From: RPQJ01 sp963823535
Lineage (GTDB): Bacteria; Pseudomonadota; Gammaproteobacteria; Steroidobacterales; Steroidobacteraceae
Direction: 5' to 3'
Length of the DNA stretch: 64,000 nt
Assembly: GCA_963823535.1 (NCBI GenBank)
Contig: CAWGLZ010000004.1
Span: 496,001-560,000, forward strand
Each line of letters starts with the position of its first letter. Position 1 is the first letter of the stretch. Of the stretch, positions 18,224 through 26,636 are shown one piece after another. The translations under genes were made by a program, and so were the position numbers. Under the pieces are notes generated by a model, which ran no database searches, was not told the DNA's origin, and worked only from the letters and a program-made list of their open reading frames with translations.

Positions 18224-19172
18224 ATGAGCACAGCAGTGAAAAGCAGCGTCCTGACCCGTACCCACCGGGGTGGCGGTGGTGCGCAGGGCCCCGGTCCCAT
18301 CGATCGCTTCCTCGATGCGGTGTGGATGGAGCGGGGATTGTCACCGAACACGCTGGCCGCCTACCGGGCCGACCTCACGGCTCTGGAGCGCTGGCTCGAC
18401 ACCCGCGAGACGGATCTCACGGCCGCCACGCGTGGCGACCTGCTGTCGTTCATGGCCGCGCGCGTCCAGGCCGGCGCCCGGCCGCGCTCGACCGCCCGGC
18501 AGCTCTCGAGTTTCCGGCGCTTCTACCGGCATCTGGTCCGCGAAGGCGCGTTGCGCGAGGACCCGACCGCACAGATCGCGATGCCCAAGGTGGGCCGTTC
18601 ATTACCGCGATCGCTCACGGAGGAGGAAGTCGAGGCCCTGCTGGCCGCTCCTGCCGTGAGCGATCCGCTCGGTCACCGGGATCGGACGATGCTCGAGGTC
18701 CTGTATGCGACGGGCCTGCGGGTGTCGGAACTCGTCAATCTCAAGATTTCTTCCGTCAACCTCAACCAGGGCGTTCTGCGCATCGTCGGCAAGGGCGATC
18801 GTGAGCGGCTGATCCCGTTGGGCGAGGAGGCGGTCGAGTGGGTCCAGCAGTTCCTGCAGGGGACCCCGCGTCGAGATCCTGCTTGAGCGGCAGACCGACT
18901 ACCTGTTTCCGACACGGCGCGGAGACCGCATGACGCGCCAGGCCTTCTGGCACATCATCAAGCGCTACGCACGCAAGGCCGGCGTGCAGAAGGATCTCTC
19001 GCCCCACACGCTGCGCCACGCGTTCGCGACGCACCTGCTGAACCACGGGGCCGACCTGCGCGTCGTGCAGATGCTGCTCGGGCACAGCGACCTTTCGACG
19101 ACGCAGATCTATACGCACGTCGCACGCGAGCGTCTCAAGGACCTGCACTCCCAGCATCATCCGCGCGGCTGA
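18224..19172 (+). CDS. xerD: Site-specific tyrosine recombinase XerD, with one frameshift
   Basis: Resolves chromosome dimers at dif with XerC. The first frame holds the SAM-like core-binding domain (FLDAVWMERGLSPNTLAAYR) and the start of the catalytic domain with the first Arg (YATGLRVSELVNLKISSVNL). Near 18860-18870, in a GGGGACCCCG tract, the homology steps by one base to VEILLERQTDYLFPTRRG. The rest of the active site follows: HTLRHAFATHLL (H-x2-R), LGHSDLSTTQIYTHV with the nucleophile Tyr, and the usual C-terminal VARERLKDLHSQHHPRG. Deleting one base restores about 315 residues, slightly longer than usual because of an N-terminal tail. xerD is near-essential for chromosome segregation, so a sequencing error is likely. 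dsbC follows, as in many gammaproteobacteria. Confidence 0.9.
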
Positions 19173-19296
19173 CGCCGGGCCGTGGCGGCTGATGCTGCCC
19201 GGGGGCTCTGATAGACTCGCGGGCCTTTTGTTGAACCTGGGCCCGTCCCCACTGTCTCAGTGCCCACAGGCCCACAGTCCCGCACGGATGGTACGC

Positions 19297-20092
19297 ATGC
19301 GCCCAGCAGTTCTTTTCGCCAGCTCTATCGTCTTTCTCGATCGCCAGCCTGGCGTCCGTGGAATCCCTTGCCCAGGACAAGACGGCCCGGTCGGCCGCCC
19401 AGGCGACTGCACCGGTTCCCGCCGACGTGCGGGCCAGGGTCGTGGCGAAACTGCCCGGGGCGAAGCCGGAAGACGTGGGTCCTTCGCCGGTCCCGGGCCT
19501 GTACGAGGTGACGATGGGTGGGCTGATCGCCTACGTGAGCAGCGACGGCAAGTACCTCGTCAGCGGCAACGTCTACGACCTCGACACGCAGACGAACCTG
19601 ACCGCGTCGCGGCGCAACGCCGCACGGGCCAAGGCACTGGCGGGGGCCCGCGAGGACCAGATGATCGTCTTCGGACCGGCCAACGCGAAGATGACGGTCA
19701 CCGTGTTCACCGACATCGATTGCGGCTTCTGCCGCAAGTTCCACAACCAGATGGCGGACATGAACAAGGCAGGCGTGCGCGTCCGCTACATGATGTTTCC
19801 GCGTACCGGGCCGGGGACCGAGTCCTGGCGCAAGGCGGAAACCGTCTGGTGCGCCGGTGACCGGCGCGACGCGCTGACCCGTGCCAAGCGGGGCGAGGAA
19901 CTCAAGAGCAAGGCGGCTTGTCCCAACGCCGCCTCCATCAAGGCCCAGTATTCGCTGGGTGAGGACCTCGGCGTCGAGGGTACGCCGGCAATCTTCACCG
20001 AGGGCGGAGACTATATCGGGGGGTTCCTGACGCCTGACCAGCTGGTGCAGACGATCCAGCAGTCGTCCAAGGCCGCCACGGCGGCACGCTGA
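19297..20092 (+). CDS. dsbC: Thiol:disulfide interchange protein DsbC, signal peptide frameshifted
   Basis: Periplasmic disulfide isomerase. The mature part shows an N-terminal dimerisation region (VAKLPGAKPEDVGPSPVPGL, then YEVTMGGLIAYVSSDGKYLV) and a thioredoxin fold with the active site TDIDCGFCRKFHNQM (CGFC) and the cis-Pro segment EGTPAIFTEGGDYIGG. The intact frame starts at a GTG at 19358, inside what should be the signal peptide. ATG 19297 is one base out of frame; dropping one base in the TTCTTTTCGCC run gives a normal export signal reading through LASVESLAQD. Located 3' of xerD, the usual neighbour. Thought to be another +1 consensus error. Confidence 0.88.
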
Positions 20093-20120
20093 ATCAGGGG
20101 ACCGGCGCGAAACCCAGGGA

Positions 20121-20444
20121 TCAGCGCTCGAGGAACTCGAGCTTCCCGGGCCGGCCATCCCATTCCTTGGCGTCGGCAGGGGGGTCCTTCTTCTCCGTAA
20201 TCACCGGCCACTGCTTGGCAAGATCGGCATTCAGGGCGATGAACGCCTGCTGGCCGTCGGGGAGTTCTTCTTCCGAGAAGATAGCTTCGGCCGGGCACTC
20301 GGGCTCGCACAGCGTGCAGTCGATGCACTCGTCGGGGTCGATCACCAGCATGTTCGGACCCTCGTGGAAACAGTCCACCGGACAGACTTCCACGCAGTCC
20401 AAGTACTTGCACTTGATGCAGTTTTCCGTGACGACGAAAGTCAT
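20121..20444 (-). CDS. fdxA: Ferredoxin FdxA (7Fe, [3Fe-4S][4Fe-4S])
   Basis: 107 residues, typical of seven-iron ferredoxins. N-terminal cysteines occur in ENCIKCKYLDCVEVCPVDCF and a second cluster motif in DECIDCTLCEPECPAEAIF (C-x2-C-x2-C-x3-C), with the usual C-terminal extension (NADLAKQWPVITEKKDPPAD). A cytoplasmic low-potential electron carrier; partners are not evident from neighbours. Convergent with dsbC, 28 bp apart, and downstream of the Nudix gene on the same strand (about 97 bp gap). Confidence 0.94.
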   Translation of the reverse strand: MTFVVTENCIKCKYLDCVEVCPVDCFHEGPNMLVIDPDECIDCTLCEPECPAEAIFSEEELPDGQQAFIALNADLAKQWPVITEKKDPPADAKEWDGRPGKLEFLER

Positions 20445-20541
20445 CGGCGCGCTCCAGGGTCGTTGACGACGTGCTGCCCAGCTGCGGGCGAAAGGTCGCG
20501 TATTGTGCCAAAGCAGCGTCCCGCGCTGCAAAGAGATCGGT

Positions 20542-21090
20542 TCAGGGCCGGGCCGGCGTGCGCAGGTCGATGGCCGTGAAGTGATGGCGCTCGAGGCCCG
20601 CACTGCGGTCCTCGAGGTAACGGCGCAGCGCGAAGTCCACGCTGCGGAACGCGATGTCCTGCCACGGGATATCCGCCGCGTCGAACAGCAGCACTTCGAG
20701 GCTTTCCTCGCCGACGCCGAATCTTGCTGCGGGCAGGCGCGCGCGAAACATGACGTGCACCTGGTCGGCATGCAGGACGTGAACCACGGCGAGGAGTGAG
20801 CCGACCTGCACGTCTGCAAGCGCTTCCTCGATCGATTCCCGCCGCGCGGCGTCCTGGGTGGTCTCGCCGTTCTCCATGAACCCGGCCGGTATCGTCCAGT
20901 AACCCTTGCGCGGCTCGATCGCACGACGGCAGAGCAGGATGCGTCCTTCGAACTCCGGCACGCACCCGGCGACGATCTTCGGGTTCTGGTAGTGCACGGT
21001 CCCGCAGGCGTCGCAGACGTGTCGCGGACGGTGGTCCCCCTCGGGCACTCGAAGCGTGACGGGCTGGCCGCAATGAGAACAGAACTTCAA
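20542..21090 (-). CDS. Nudix hydrolase with N-terminal zinc ribbon
   Basis: 182 residues. An N-terminal CxxC ... CxxC zinc ribbon (FCSHCGQ and CDACGT, residues 3-32) precedes a Nudix domain with the box GFMENGETTQDAARRESIEE followed by ALADV. That keeps G-x5-E-x7-R-E-x2-E-E, but the position after EE that is usually followed by Gly is Ala-Leu here. The YWTIPAGFME lead-in and zinc ribbon resemble NudC/YfaO-like ADP-ribose or NADH pyrophosphatases, which act on nucleoside diphosphate derivatives. The substrate is undetermined. It starts 16 bp downstream of the tRNA-Leu gene on the same strand and may be cotranscribed with it. Confidence 0.86.
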   Translation of the reverse strand: MKFCSHCGQPVTLRVPEGDHRPRHVCDACGTVHYQNPKIVAGCVPEFEGRILLCRRAIEPRKGYWTIPAGFMENGETTQDAARRESIEEALADVQVGSLLAVVHVLHADQVHVMFRARLPAARFGVGEESLEVLLFDAADIPWQDIAFRSVDFALRRYLEDRSAGLERHHFTAIDLRTPARP

Positions 21091-21106
21091 CGACGTACTA
21101 CACCTG

Positions 21107-21193
21107 TGGTGCCGGGAGAGGGAATCGAACCCTCACGATGTCGCCACCGCCGGATTTTGAGTCCGGTGCGTCTACCAGTTCCGCCATCCCGGC
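21107..21193 (-). tRNA. tRNA-Leu (anticodon CAA)
   Basis: On the minus strand the 87-nt sequence folds as a class II tRNA. The acceptor stem is GCCGGGA / TCCCGGC with discriminator A and an encoded CCA. The D arm contains GGTAGAC, the anticodon arm is CCGGA-CTCAAAA-TCCGG with anticodon CAA, there is a long variable arm (GGTGGCGACATC), and the T arm is GAGGGTTCGATTCCCTC. It reads UUG leucine codons. No integrase or duplicated 3' end is seen beside it, so it is not acting as a visible attachment site here. Confidence 0.96.
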
Positions 21194-21241
21194 AAGGGAG
21201 GAGCGAAGCTTACCCGATCACTCGACGCGCGTGAAACATAA

Positions 21242-21270
21242 TTGTTTTCATTGACTTGGGAATGTAATTT
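21242..21270 (+). promoter_or_regulatory. AT-rich probable sigma-70 promoter
   Basis: TTGTTT (21242-21247), 17 bp, TAATTT (21265-21270), lying inside an AT-rich patch of about 60 bp (21230-21290) in otherwise GC-rich DNA. An alternative reading uses TTGACT at 21251. It points toward the L,D-transpeptidase-like gene at 21412, leaving a leader of about 135 nt with no obvious ORF. Confidence 0.55.
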
Positions 21271-21411
21271 AAAGTTTATTCGTGATGTGGCCGGCGGAAA
21301 TGTGCAGTGGCTCCGCGCTCGCGACGTCCGGAACAAAGTACACTTTCCGGCGGTCACAGGAAGCTCACGTCGCCTGCGGGCGGCAGCATTCATTGCGCGG
21401 AGAGTGCTCGC

Positions 21412-22122
21412 ATGCGACGACGGCTCTGGCCGATTGCCCTGATGTTGCTGGTGGTTGCAGGCACCACCCGTGCGGACGAGCGGCTGGTTGCGCAACTCGC
21501 GGCTGCGGCACCGGCGGCGAACCCTGACGTCCTGTCACTGGCAACCCGTGCCGCGGATTGCGCTCGGCGGCAGGGACTGCTCGAGGGCTTCAGCCACCTC
21601 GCCGTCATCGACTATTCGCGGCCGTCCACCGAGCCACGCCTGTGGGTGTTCGACGTGGCCCGCGGTCGACTGCTGTTCCAGGAGCTCGTGGCGCACGGTC
21701 GCAATACCGGGGAGAAGCTCGCCGAGCGTTTCTCGAACGTGGAAGGCAGCAAGATGTCGAGCCTCGGGCTGTTCCAGACGACCGAGACGTATTACGGCAG
21801 CAACGGCTACTCATTGCGGATGCGTGGGCTGGACGCCGGGTTCAACGACAACGCGCTGGCCCGGGCCATCGTCATGCATGGTGCCCCCTACGTCAGCGAG
21901 GCCATCGCCGAGCGGCTCGGCCGCCTGGGCCGCAGCTGGGGTTGCCCCGCGGTCCGCACCGAAGTAGCCCGAACGGTCATCGACACGCTGAAGGGCGGCG
22001 CGCTGCTGTTCGCCTATTACCCCGACCGGAAATGGCTGTCGGAGTCGCCGTTGCTCCAGTGCGGCGAATCGCGGACGGACCAGGTCGTGGCAACCACGGT
22101 CGACGTCAAGCCGCGCGGCTGA
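21412..22122 (+). CDS. Secreted L,D-transpeptidase-like (YkuD-type catalytic domain) protein
   Basis: 236 residues with signal peptide (MRRRLWPIALMLLVVAGTTR, then ADE). The domain contains HLAVIDYSRPSTEPRLWVFD, ELVAHGRNTGE, GLFQTTETYYGSNGYSLRMR, the catalytic His in IVMHGAPYVSE and GRSWGCPAVR, giving H-x(n)-S-x-G-C as in L,D-transpeptidases of the murein-catalytic-domain subgroup. These act on peptidoglycan peptides or anchor lipoproteins; the precise reaction of this subgroup is not settled. Start ATG 21412 directly precedes the signal peptide. Separated from the ECF operon by 67 bp on the same strand. Confidence 0.82.
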   Translation: MRRRLWPIALMLLVVAGTTRADERLVAQLAAAAPAANPDVLSLATRAADCARRQGLLEGFSHLAVIDYSRPSTEPRLWVFDVARGRLLFQELVAHGRNTGEKLAERFSNVEGSKMSSLGLFQTTETYYGSNGYSLRMRGLDAGFNDNALARAIVMHGAPYVSEAIAERLGRLGRSWGCPAVRTEVARTVIDTLKGGALLFAYYPDRKWLSESPLLQCGESRTDQVVATTVDVKPRG

Positions 22123-22189
22123 TCGCCGCCCGAGCCGCCTTCGGTCGGAGCAACGGCCGCTGCGACCTTTTCGCGCGCTGGCGCATCTA

Positions 22190-22783
22190 ATGCGTCACAT
22201 GAGCGCCTTTTCCGACAGCGAATTGCCTCCGGATACCGTGGCGCGGGCGCGGGCCGGCGAGCCCGGGGCCCGGGAGGCGATATTCCGGGCGTTCGGGCCT
22301 GCCGTCCGGACGCTGGCGCGTCGGCTCGTTCCACGGACATCTGCCGCCGAGGATCTGGCGCAGGATGTCTTCGTCGAGGTATTCACCAGCCTCGCGCAGT
22401 ACCAGGGTCGCGGATCGTTCGCCGGATGGGTGCGCAGCATCACCGTCAACCGGTGCCTCATGCACCTGCGCTCGCCGTGGTGGCGCCTGCTGTCCCGGAC
22501 AAAGGCGTACGACGAGGTGCAGGACGCATCCGGAAAGACGATGTCCGACGACGGCGACGCGCTCGACCTGGAACGCGCGCTCATGCGGCTCAGCGACAGG
22601 GCGCGCGCCGTGGTCTGGCTGCATGACGTCGAGGGCTACACCCACGCCGAGATCGGTGCGCTGCTCGGTGGCACGGCAAGCCTGTCGAAGTCGCAGCTCG
22701 TACGCGCTCACGCCCGGTTACGGACGCTGCTGGAACCCGAGGGAGTAGAGAACGCATGCATGCCCGTCTCGACGAACTGTTGA
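22190..22783 (+). CDS. ECF-type RNA polymerase sigma factor
   Basis: 197 residues. Region 2 is seen in TSAAEDLAQDVFVEVFTSLA, then YQGRGSFAGWVRSITVNRCL; region 4 in LSDRARAVVWLHDVEGYTHA, then EIGALLGGTASLSKSQLVRA, a DNA-binding helix-turn-helix. There is no region 3, as expected for ECF factors. ATG 22199 is an alternative start three codons in. Its 3' end overlaps the anti-sigma start by 28 bp, so translation is coupled. The target promoter is unknown; autoregulation is usual for this class but no match can be verified here. Confidence 0.92.
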   Translation: MRHMSAFSDSELPPDTVARARAGEPGAREAIFRAFGPAVRTLARRLVPRTSAAEDLAQDVFVEVFTSLAQYQGRGSFAGWVRSITVNRCLMHLRSPWWRLLSRTKAYDEVQDASGKTMSDDGDALDLERALMRLSDRARAVVWLHDVEGYTHAEIGALLGGTASLSKSQLVRAHARLRTLLEPEGVENACMPVSTNC

Positions 22784-23376
22784 GCCTGCGCGATGGCGAG
22801 CCCGTCGACGCGCGGGTGAAGACGCACCTCCAGCATTGCACCGAGTGCCAGGACTGGCTGGCCGCGTCGATCACGCTGCGTCATCGACTGCGCGCGCTGC
22901 CTGCCGCGCCCGAACCGCCTCCGGGCGCCTGGGCCCGGATCGAGCAGCGGGTCGCGGCGTCGCGCCCCTCCGGCGGGCGCCGGATGCCTCTCGCATCGCT
23001 GGCGGCCGCCGTGTCGATGGCCGCTCTCGGGTTGTTCGCCGTGCTCAGGCTGTCAGAGGGTCCCTCGCCAGCCCCCGGGGCCCGGACGATGCCGGCACCC
23101 ACGGTTACGACGGACCCGGTGGCGCAGCTGCGCGCCCGGTCACAGGCGCTCGAGACCGTGCTGGCGGCCTTGCCCGCGCGGCCGGCCGTCCGGCGTGCCG
23201 CGATGTCCATGCCCATCGACACGCTCGAGGCCCAGGTGCAGTGGCTGGACCACGAACTGTCCACGGCGGATGCCCTCGCAGCGCCGGGGGATGCGGAGCG
23301 GTTGTGGCGGGGCCGTGTCGAGGTCATGAACTCGCTGCTCCAGCTGCGTTACGTCGAAGCGCAGCGTGCCCTGTGA
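22756..23376 (+). CDS. Anti-sigma factor with zinc-finger (ZAS-like) domain
   Basis: 206 residues. The N-terminal cytoplasmic part has VKTHLQHCTECQDWL (H-x3-C-x2-C), the zinc-binding anti-sigma signature. A Pro-rich linker leads to one transmembrane helix (LASLAAAVSMAALGLFAVL, about 77-97) and a periplasmic domain of about 100 residues with helical, possibly coiled-coil stretches (VAQLRARSQALETVLAALPA). It should sequester the ECF factor encoded just upstream until a periplasmic signal is sensed. It is followed by a double-PDZ protein whose start overlaps or abuts, suggesting a three-gene envelope-stress unit. Confidence 0.88.
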   Translation: MHARLDELLSLRDGEPVDARVKTHLQHCTECQDWLAASITLRHRLRALPAAPEPPPGAWARIEQRVAASRPSGGRRMPLASLAAAVSMAALGLFAVLRLSEGPSPAPGARTMPAPTVTTDPVAQLRARSQALETVLAALPARPAVRRAAMSMPIDTLEAQVQWLDHELSTADALAAPGDAERLWRGRVEVMNSLLQLRYVEAQRAL

Positions 23377-23393
23377 TGATCGGGAGGTCGTCG

Positions 23394-24389
23394 ATGAACG
23401 CATGGTCGAACACTCGTGCTGGTGAATTGCTCGCGGGCGCGTGCTGCGCCGTCATGCTCCTCGGTGCGCCGTGCTCACGGGCCGCGAGCGACGCAGTGGA
23501 CCGGGCGACGCTCGAGAAGCAGTTGCAGGAGGCACGCGAGCAACTGGACGAGTCCGCCCGCGAGGTCGCAGAGCTGAGCCGCCAGCTCTACGGCAGCGGT
23601 CTCGAGGGTGTACCGCCGCTCGCGCATGGCCGGGGGCAGGGAGCGATGCTCGGGATCAATATCGGCGGCGCGCAGGCACGTGACGACGGCGTCGAGATCA
23701 GCGGCGTCAGTCCCGGCGGTCCGGCCGAGCGAGCGGGGCTCAGGGCCGGTGACGTGATCGTTGCCGTCGACGGCGAGGCACTGCGCAGGAGCGGCGAGCG
23801 GACAGCGTCCAGGCAACTGGTGGAGTTCATGCGCGGCGTGGCTCCGGGGCAGTCGGTAAAGGTCGACTACCTGCGGGACGGCCAGCGACGCAGCCTGTCC
23901 GTGGAGACGATGACGGCCGAACCGCCGCTCGTACGGATGCTGCGCGATCGCATCCCCGCCGACCTGCACGGCATCCTGCCGGTGCCGGCGCTGGAGGCGC
24001 TGCTCGGGCCGGAACGCACGTTCCGTTCGCTGGAACTCGTTCCGGTCACGCCCAGGCTCGGCAAGTACTTCGGCACCGACAAGGGCCTCCTGGTCGTGCG
24101 TGCCGCGGACGTGCCGGGCCTGCCGCTCGAGGAAGGCGACGTCCTGCTCGAGATCGATGGTCGCGCGCCGGAGAGTCCCGGGCATGCGTTCCGCATCCTG
24201 CGTTCGTACCAGCCCGGCGAGAAGGTCAGGCTCGACGTGCTGCGGGATCGCAAGCGACGGGTGCTCGAAGCCACGATTCCGGCCGCAGATGCGGCAGGCT
24301 TCGGTGGACATCGGCCGCCGCCCGGCCCGCCGTCGACGCCACCGGCACCGCCGCCGCCGGCGCCGACCTCCGACGCAGGACCGGCCTGA
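23394..24389 (+). CDS. Exported protein with coiled coil and two PDZ domains
   Basis: 331 residues from ATG 23394, preferred over ATG 23376 because GGGAGG precedes it. Signal peptide (LLAGACCAVMLLGAPCSRAA), a short coiled coil (RATLEKQLQEAREQLDESAR), PDZ1 (LGINIGGAQARDDGVEISGV, then GLRAGDVIVAVDGE; about residues 80-180), a linker, PDZ2 (VRAADVPGLPLEEGDVLLEI onward, about 225-305) and a proline-rich tail. There is no protease domain and no catalytic triad. With the ECF sigma and anti-sigma upstream, a role in sensing misfolded envelope proteins or presenting the anti-sigma factor to a protease is plausible but is inference. Confidence 0.82.
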   Translation: MNAWSNTRAGELLAGACCAVMLLGAPCSRAASDAVDRATLEKQLQEAREQLDESAREVAELSRQLYGSGLEGVPPLAHGRGQGAMLGINIGGAQARDDGVEISGVSPGGPAERAGLRAGDVIVAVDGEALRRSGERTASRQLVEFMRGVAPGQSVKVDYLRDGQRRSLSVETMTAEPPLVRMLRDRIPADLHGILPVPALEALLGPERTFRSLELVPVTPRLGKYFGTDKGLLVVRAADVPGLPLEEGDVLLEIDGRAPESPGHAFRILRSYQPGEKVRLDVLRDRKRRVLEATIPAADAAGFGGHRPPPGPPSTPPAPPPPAPTSDAGPA

Positions 24390-24432
24390 GTCTGCGCTGC
24401 GGCCGGGGCCGGTCCGGGCGCGGACCCTCTGC

Positions 24433-24438
24433 TAGCAT
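24433..24438 (+). promoter_or_regulatory. -10-like TAGCAT close to the queA start
   Basis: TAGCAT ends 9 bp before the queA ATG (24448). If used, transcription would begin only two or three bases ahead of the ATG, giving a nearly leaderless mRNA; no Shine-Dalgarno is visible. No clear -35 is seen, so this is tentative. Confidence 0.35.
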
Positions 24439-24447
24439 GCGCGGCCC

Positions 24448-25497
24448 ATGCTGCGCAGAGACTTTCATTACGAACTCCCCCAGGAGCTGATCGCACGCCA
24501 CCCGGCGGCCCGGCGCAGCGACAGTCGGCTGCTGCATCTCGATGGTCGCACGGGCGTGCTGGCCGACCGGAAGTTCACCGATCTGCCGGACCTCCTGCGC
24601 CGGGGTGACCTGCTCGTGTTCAACGACACGCGGGTCGTCCCGGCTCGCCTGTTCGGGCACAAGGACACGGGTGGGCGGGTCGAGGTCCTGCTGGAGCGAC
24701 TGCTGGACCGGAGCCGCGCGCTGGTGCAGTTGCGATCGAGCAAGCCAGCGGCGCCCGGAGCGGCACTCCTGTTCCCGGAGGGCGGGCGCGCACGCGTCGT
24801 TGGCCGGGAGGAGGGGTTCTGGGTGGTCGACTTCGAGGGCGACGCGGCCCGCGTGTTCGAGCGGCACGGGGAAATGCCGCTGCCACCCTATCTCCGACGG
24901 CCGACCGAGCCGCTCGACCAGGAGCGATACCAGACCGTCTACGCGCGGGAACCGGGCGCCGTCGCCGCCCCGACGGCGGGCCTTCATTTCGATGCAGGGG
25001 TGCTGGAGGCGTGCCGCCGGGCGGGTGTCTCGAGCGCCCGCGTGACGCTGCACGTCGGGGCCGGCACTTTCCAGCCGGTTCGGGTCGACGACCTGCGGGA
25101 ACACAGGATGCACGGCGAACTCGTGGACGTGCCGGCCGACACCTGCCACGCCGTCGCCGACTGCCGCCAGCGCGGTGGCCGTGTCGTGGCGGTCGGCACG
25201 ACGGCCGTCCGCGCTCTCGAGTCTGCGGCGCGGGCCGGGGGGCTGGCCCCGTTCGCCGGCGAGACCCGCCTGTTCATTACGCCCGGTGACCGCTTCCACG
25301 TCGTGGACGCCATGGTGACCAATTTCCACCTGCCCGAGTCCACGCTGCTGATGCTGGTGTGCGCATTCGCCGGCCGCGAGAACGTGCTGCGGGCCTATCG
25401 CCACGCCATCGCTGCGCGCTACCGCTTCTTCAGCTACGGGGATGCGATGTTCATCGAACCCGATCCCGCGGTCCTCGAGCGCAGGCGGGCAGCATGA
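24448..25497 (+). CDS. queA: S-adenosylmethionine:tRNA ribosyltransferase-isomerase QueA
   Basis: 349 residues, full length. Transfers and isomerises the ribosyl group of SAM onto preQ1-tRNA to give epoxyqueuosine. Family blocks seen: FHYELPQELIARHPAARRSD, FNDTRVVPARLFGHK, GEMPLPPYL, YQTVYAREPGAVAAPTAGLH, THVGAGTF-like LHVGAGTFQPVR and MVTNFHLPESTLLMLVCAFA. It overlaps tgt by 4 bp (ATGA), so the two queuosine genes are translationally coupled. First gene of the queA-tgt-yajC-secD-secF cluster. Confidence 0.97.
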   Translation: MLRRDFHYELPQELIARHPAARRSDSRLLHLDGRTGVLADRKFTDLPDLLRRGDLLVFNDTRVVPARLFGHKDTGGRVEVLLERLLDRSRALVQLRSSKPAAPGAALLFPEGGRARVVGREEGFWVVDFEGDAARVFERHGEMPLPPYLRRPTEPLDQERYQTVYAREPGAVAAPTAGLHFDAGVLEACRRAGVSSARVTLHVGAGTFQPVRVDDLREHRMHGELVDVPADTCHAVADCRQRGGRVVAVGTTAVRALESAARAGGLAPFAGETRLFITPGDRFHVVDAMVTNFHLPESTLLMLVCAFAGRENVLRAYRHAIAARYRFFSYGDAMFIEPDPAVLERRRAA

Positions 25498-26636
25498 AGT
25501 TCGAATGCATCGCGAGCGAGGGCCTCGCCCGTCGCGGCCGACTGCACCTGCGTCACGGCGCGGTCCAGACGCCGGTCTTCATGCCGGTCGGCACCTATGG
25601 CACCGTCAAGGCGATGACACCCGAGGAGCTGGTCGGCCTCGGTGCCGAGATCGTGCTCGGCAACACCTTCCACCTGATGCTCCGTCCCGGCACGGAGGTG
25701 ATCCAGGCACATGGCGGCCTGCACGGGTTCATGCACTGGCAGGGGCCCATCCTCACCGATTCGGGCGGGTTCCAGGTCTTCAGCCTTGCCGAGCTGCGCA
25801 AGCTGACCGAGGAGGGGGTGCGATTCCGCTCTCCCGTGAACGGAGATCCGGTGTTTCTCAGTCCGGAGGTCTCGATGCGCGTGCAGACCGACCTCGATTC
25901 GGACGTGGTCATGGTGTTCGACGAGTGCCCCCCGTATCCGGCGACCGAGGCACAGGCGCGACAGTCGATGGAGCTGTCGATGCGCTGGGCCCGCCGCAGC
26001 CGGGACGCGTTTCGCGAACTCGGAAACCCGAACGCCCTGTTCGGCATCGTCCAGGGCGGCACGCACTCCGGACTGCGCCTGGAGTCGCTCGAGGCACTGA
26101 TGGCCCTGGATCTGGACGGTTACGCGGTGGGGGGACTGGCGGTCGGCGAGCCCGCCGCCGAGCGCAATGCCGTGCTCGACACGCTCGGGTCACGGCTGCC
26201 GGAGGGTTGCCCGCGATATCTGATGGGCGTCGGCACTCCCGCCGACATCGTCGAAGCGGTGCTGCGCGGGATCGACATGTTCGACTGCGTCATGCCGACG
26301 CGCAACGCCCGCAATGGCCACCTCTTCACCAGCCAGGGCGTGGTCAAGATCCGCAACGCGGCGCACCAGTCGGACACCGGGCCGCTCGACCCGGCCTGCC
26401 GCTGCTATACGTGCCGGAACTACACCCGCGCCTATTTGAGGCACCTCGACCGCTGCAACGAGATCCTCGGCGCAAGGTTAAATACGATCCACAACCTGCA
26501 TTACTACCTCGACCTGATGAGGCGCATCCGCATGGCCATCGAGTGCGGCGGGTTCGGGCGCTTTGCGGCAGGTTTCCTGGCCGGTCCGGAGGGCCGCGTG
26601 AAGCCGGCCGGCAGCGACCCCGGCCCTCGGGTATAA
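25494..26636 (+). CDS. tgt: tRNA-guanine transglycosylase Tgt
   Basis: 380 residues. Exchanges G34 for preQ1 in tRNAs with GUN anticodons. Catalytic Asp regions are seen in ILTDSGGFQVFSLAEL and IDMFDCVMPTRNARNG; substrate loop FGIVQGGTHSGLR and VGGLAVGEP; zinc site CRCYTCRNYTRAYLRHL (Cys, Cys, Cys, His). Start ATG 25494 overlaps the queA stop. The last codons contain TATAAT (26632-26637), a possible -10 for yajC. The C-terminal tail (GRVKPAGSDPGPRV) is slightly extended. Confidence 0.97.
   Translation: MKFECIASEGLARRGRLHLRHGAVQTPVFMPVGTYGTVKAMTPEELVGLGAEIVLGNTFHLMLRPGTEVIQAHGGLHGFMHWQGPILTDSGGFQVFSLAELRKLTEEGVRFRSPVNGDPVFLSPEVSMRVQTDLDSDVVMVFDECPPYPATEAQARQSMELSMRWARRSRDAFRELGNPNALFGIVQGGTHSGLRLESLEALMALDLDGYAVGGLAVGEPAAERNAVLDTLGSRLPEGCPRYLMGVGTPADIVEAVLRGIDMFDCVMPTRNARNGHLFTSQGVVKIRNAAHQSDTGPLDPACRCYTCRNYTRAYLRHLDRCNEILGARLNTIHNLHYYLDLMRRIRMAIECGGFGRFAAGFLAGPEGRVKPAGSDPGPRV

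Noticed and set aside
18224..21193. Integrated element between the Xer recombinase and tRNA-Leu
   Set aside because: The recombinase is the housekeeping XerD with dsbC beside it, intervening genes are core, and no repeat of the tRNA 3' end is found.
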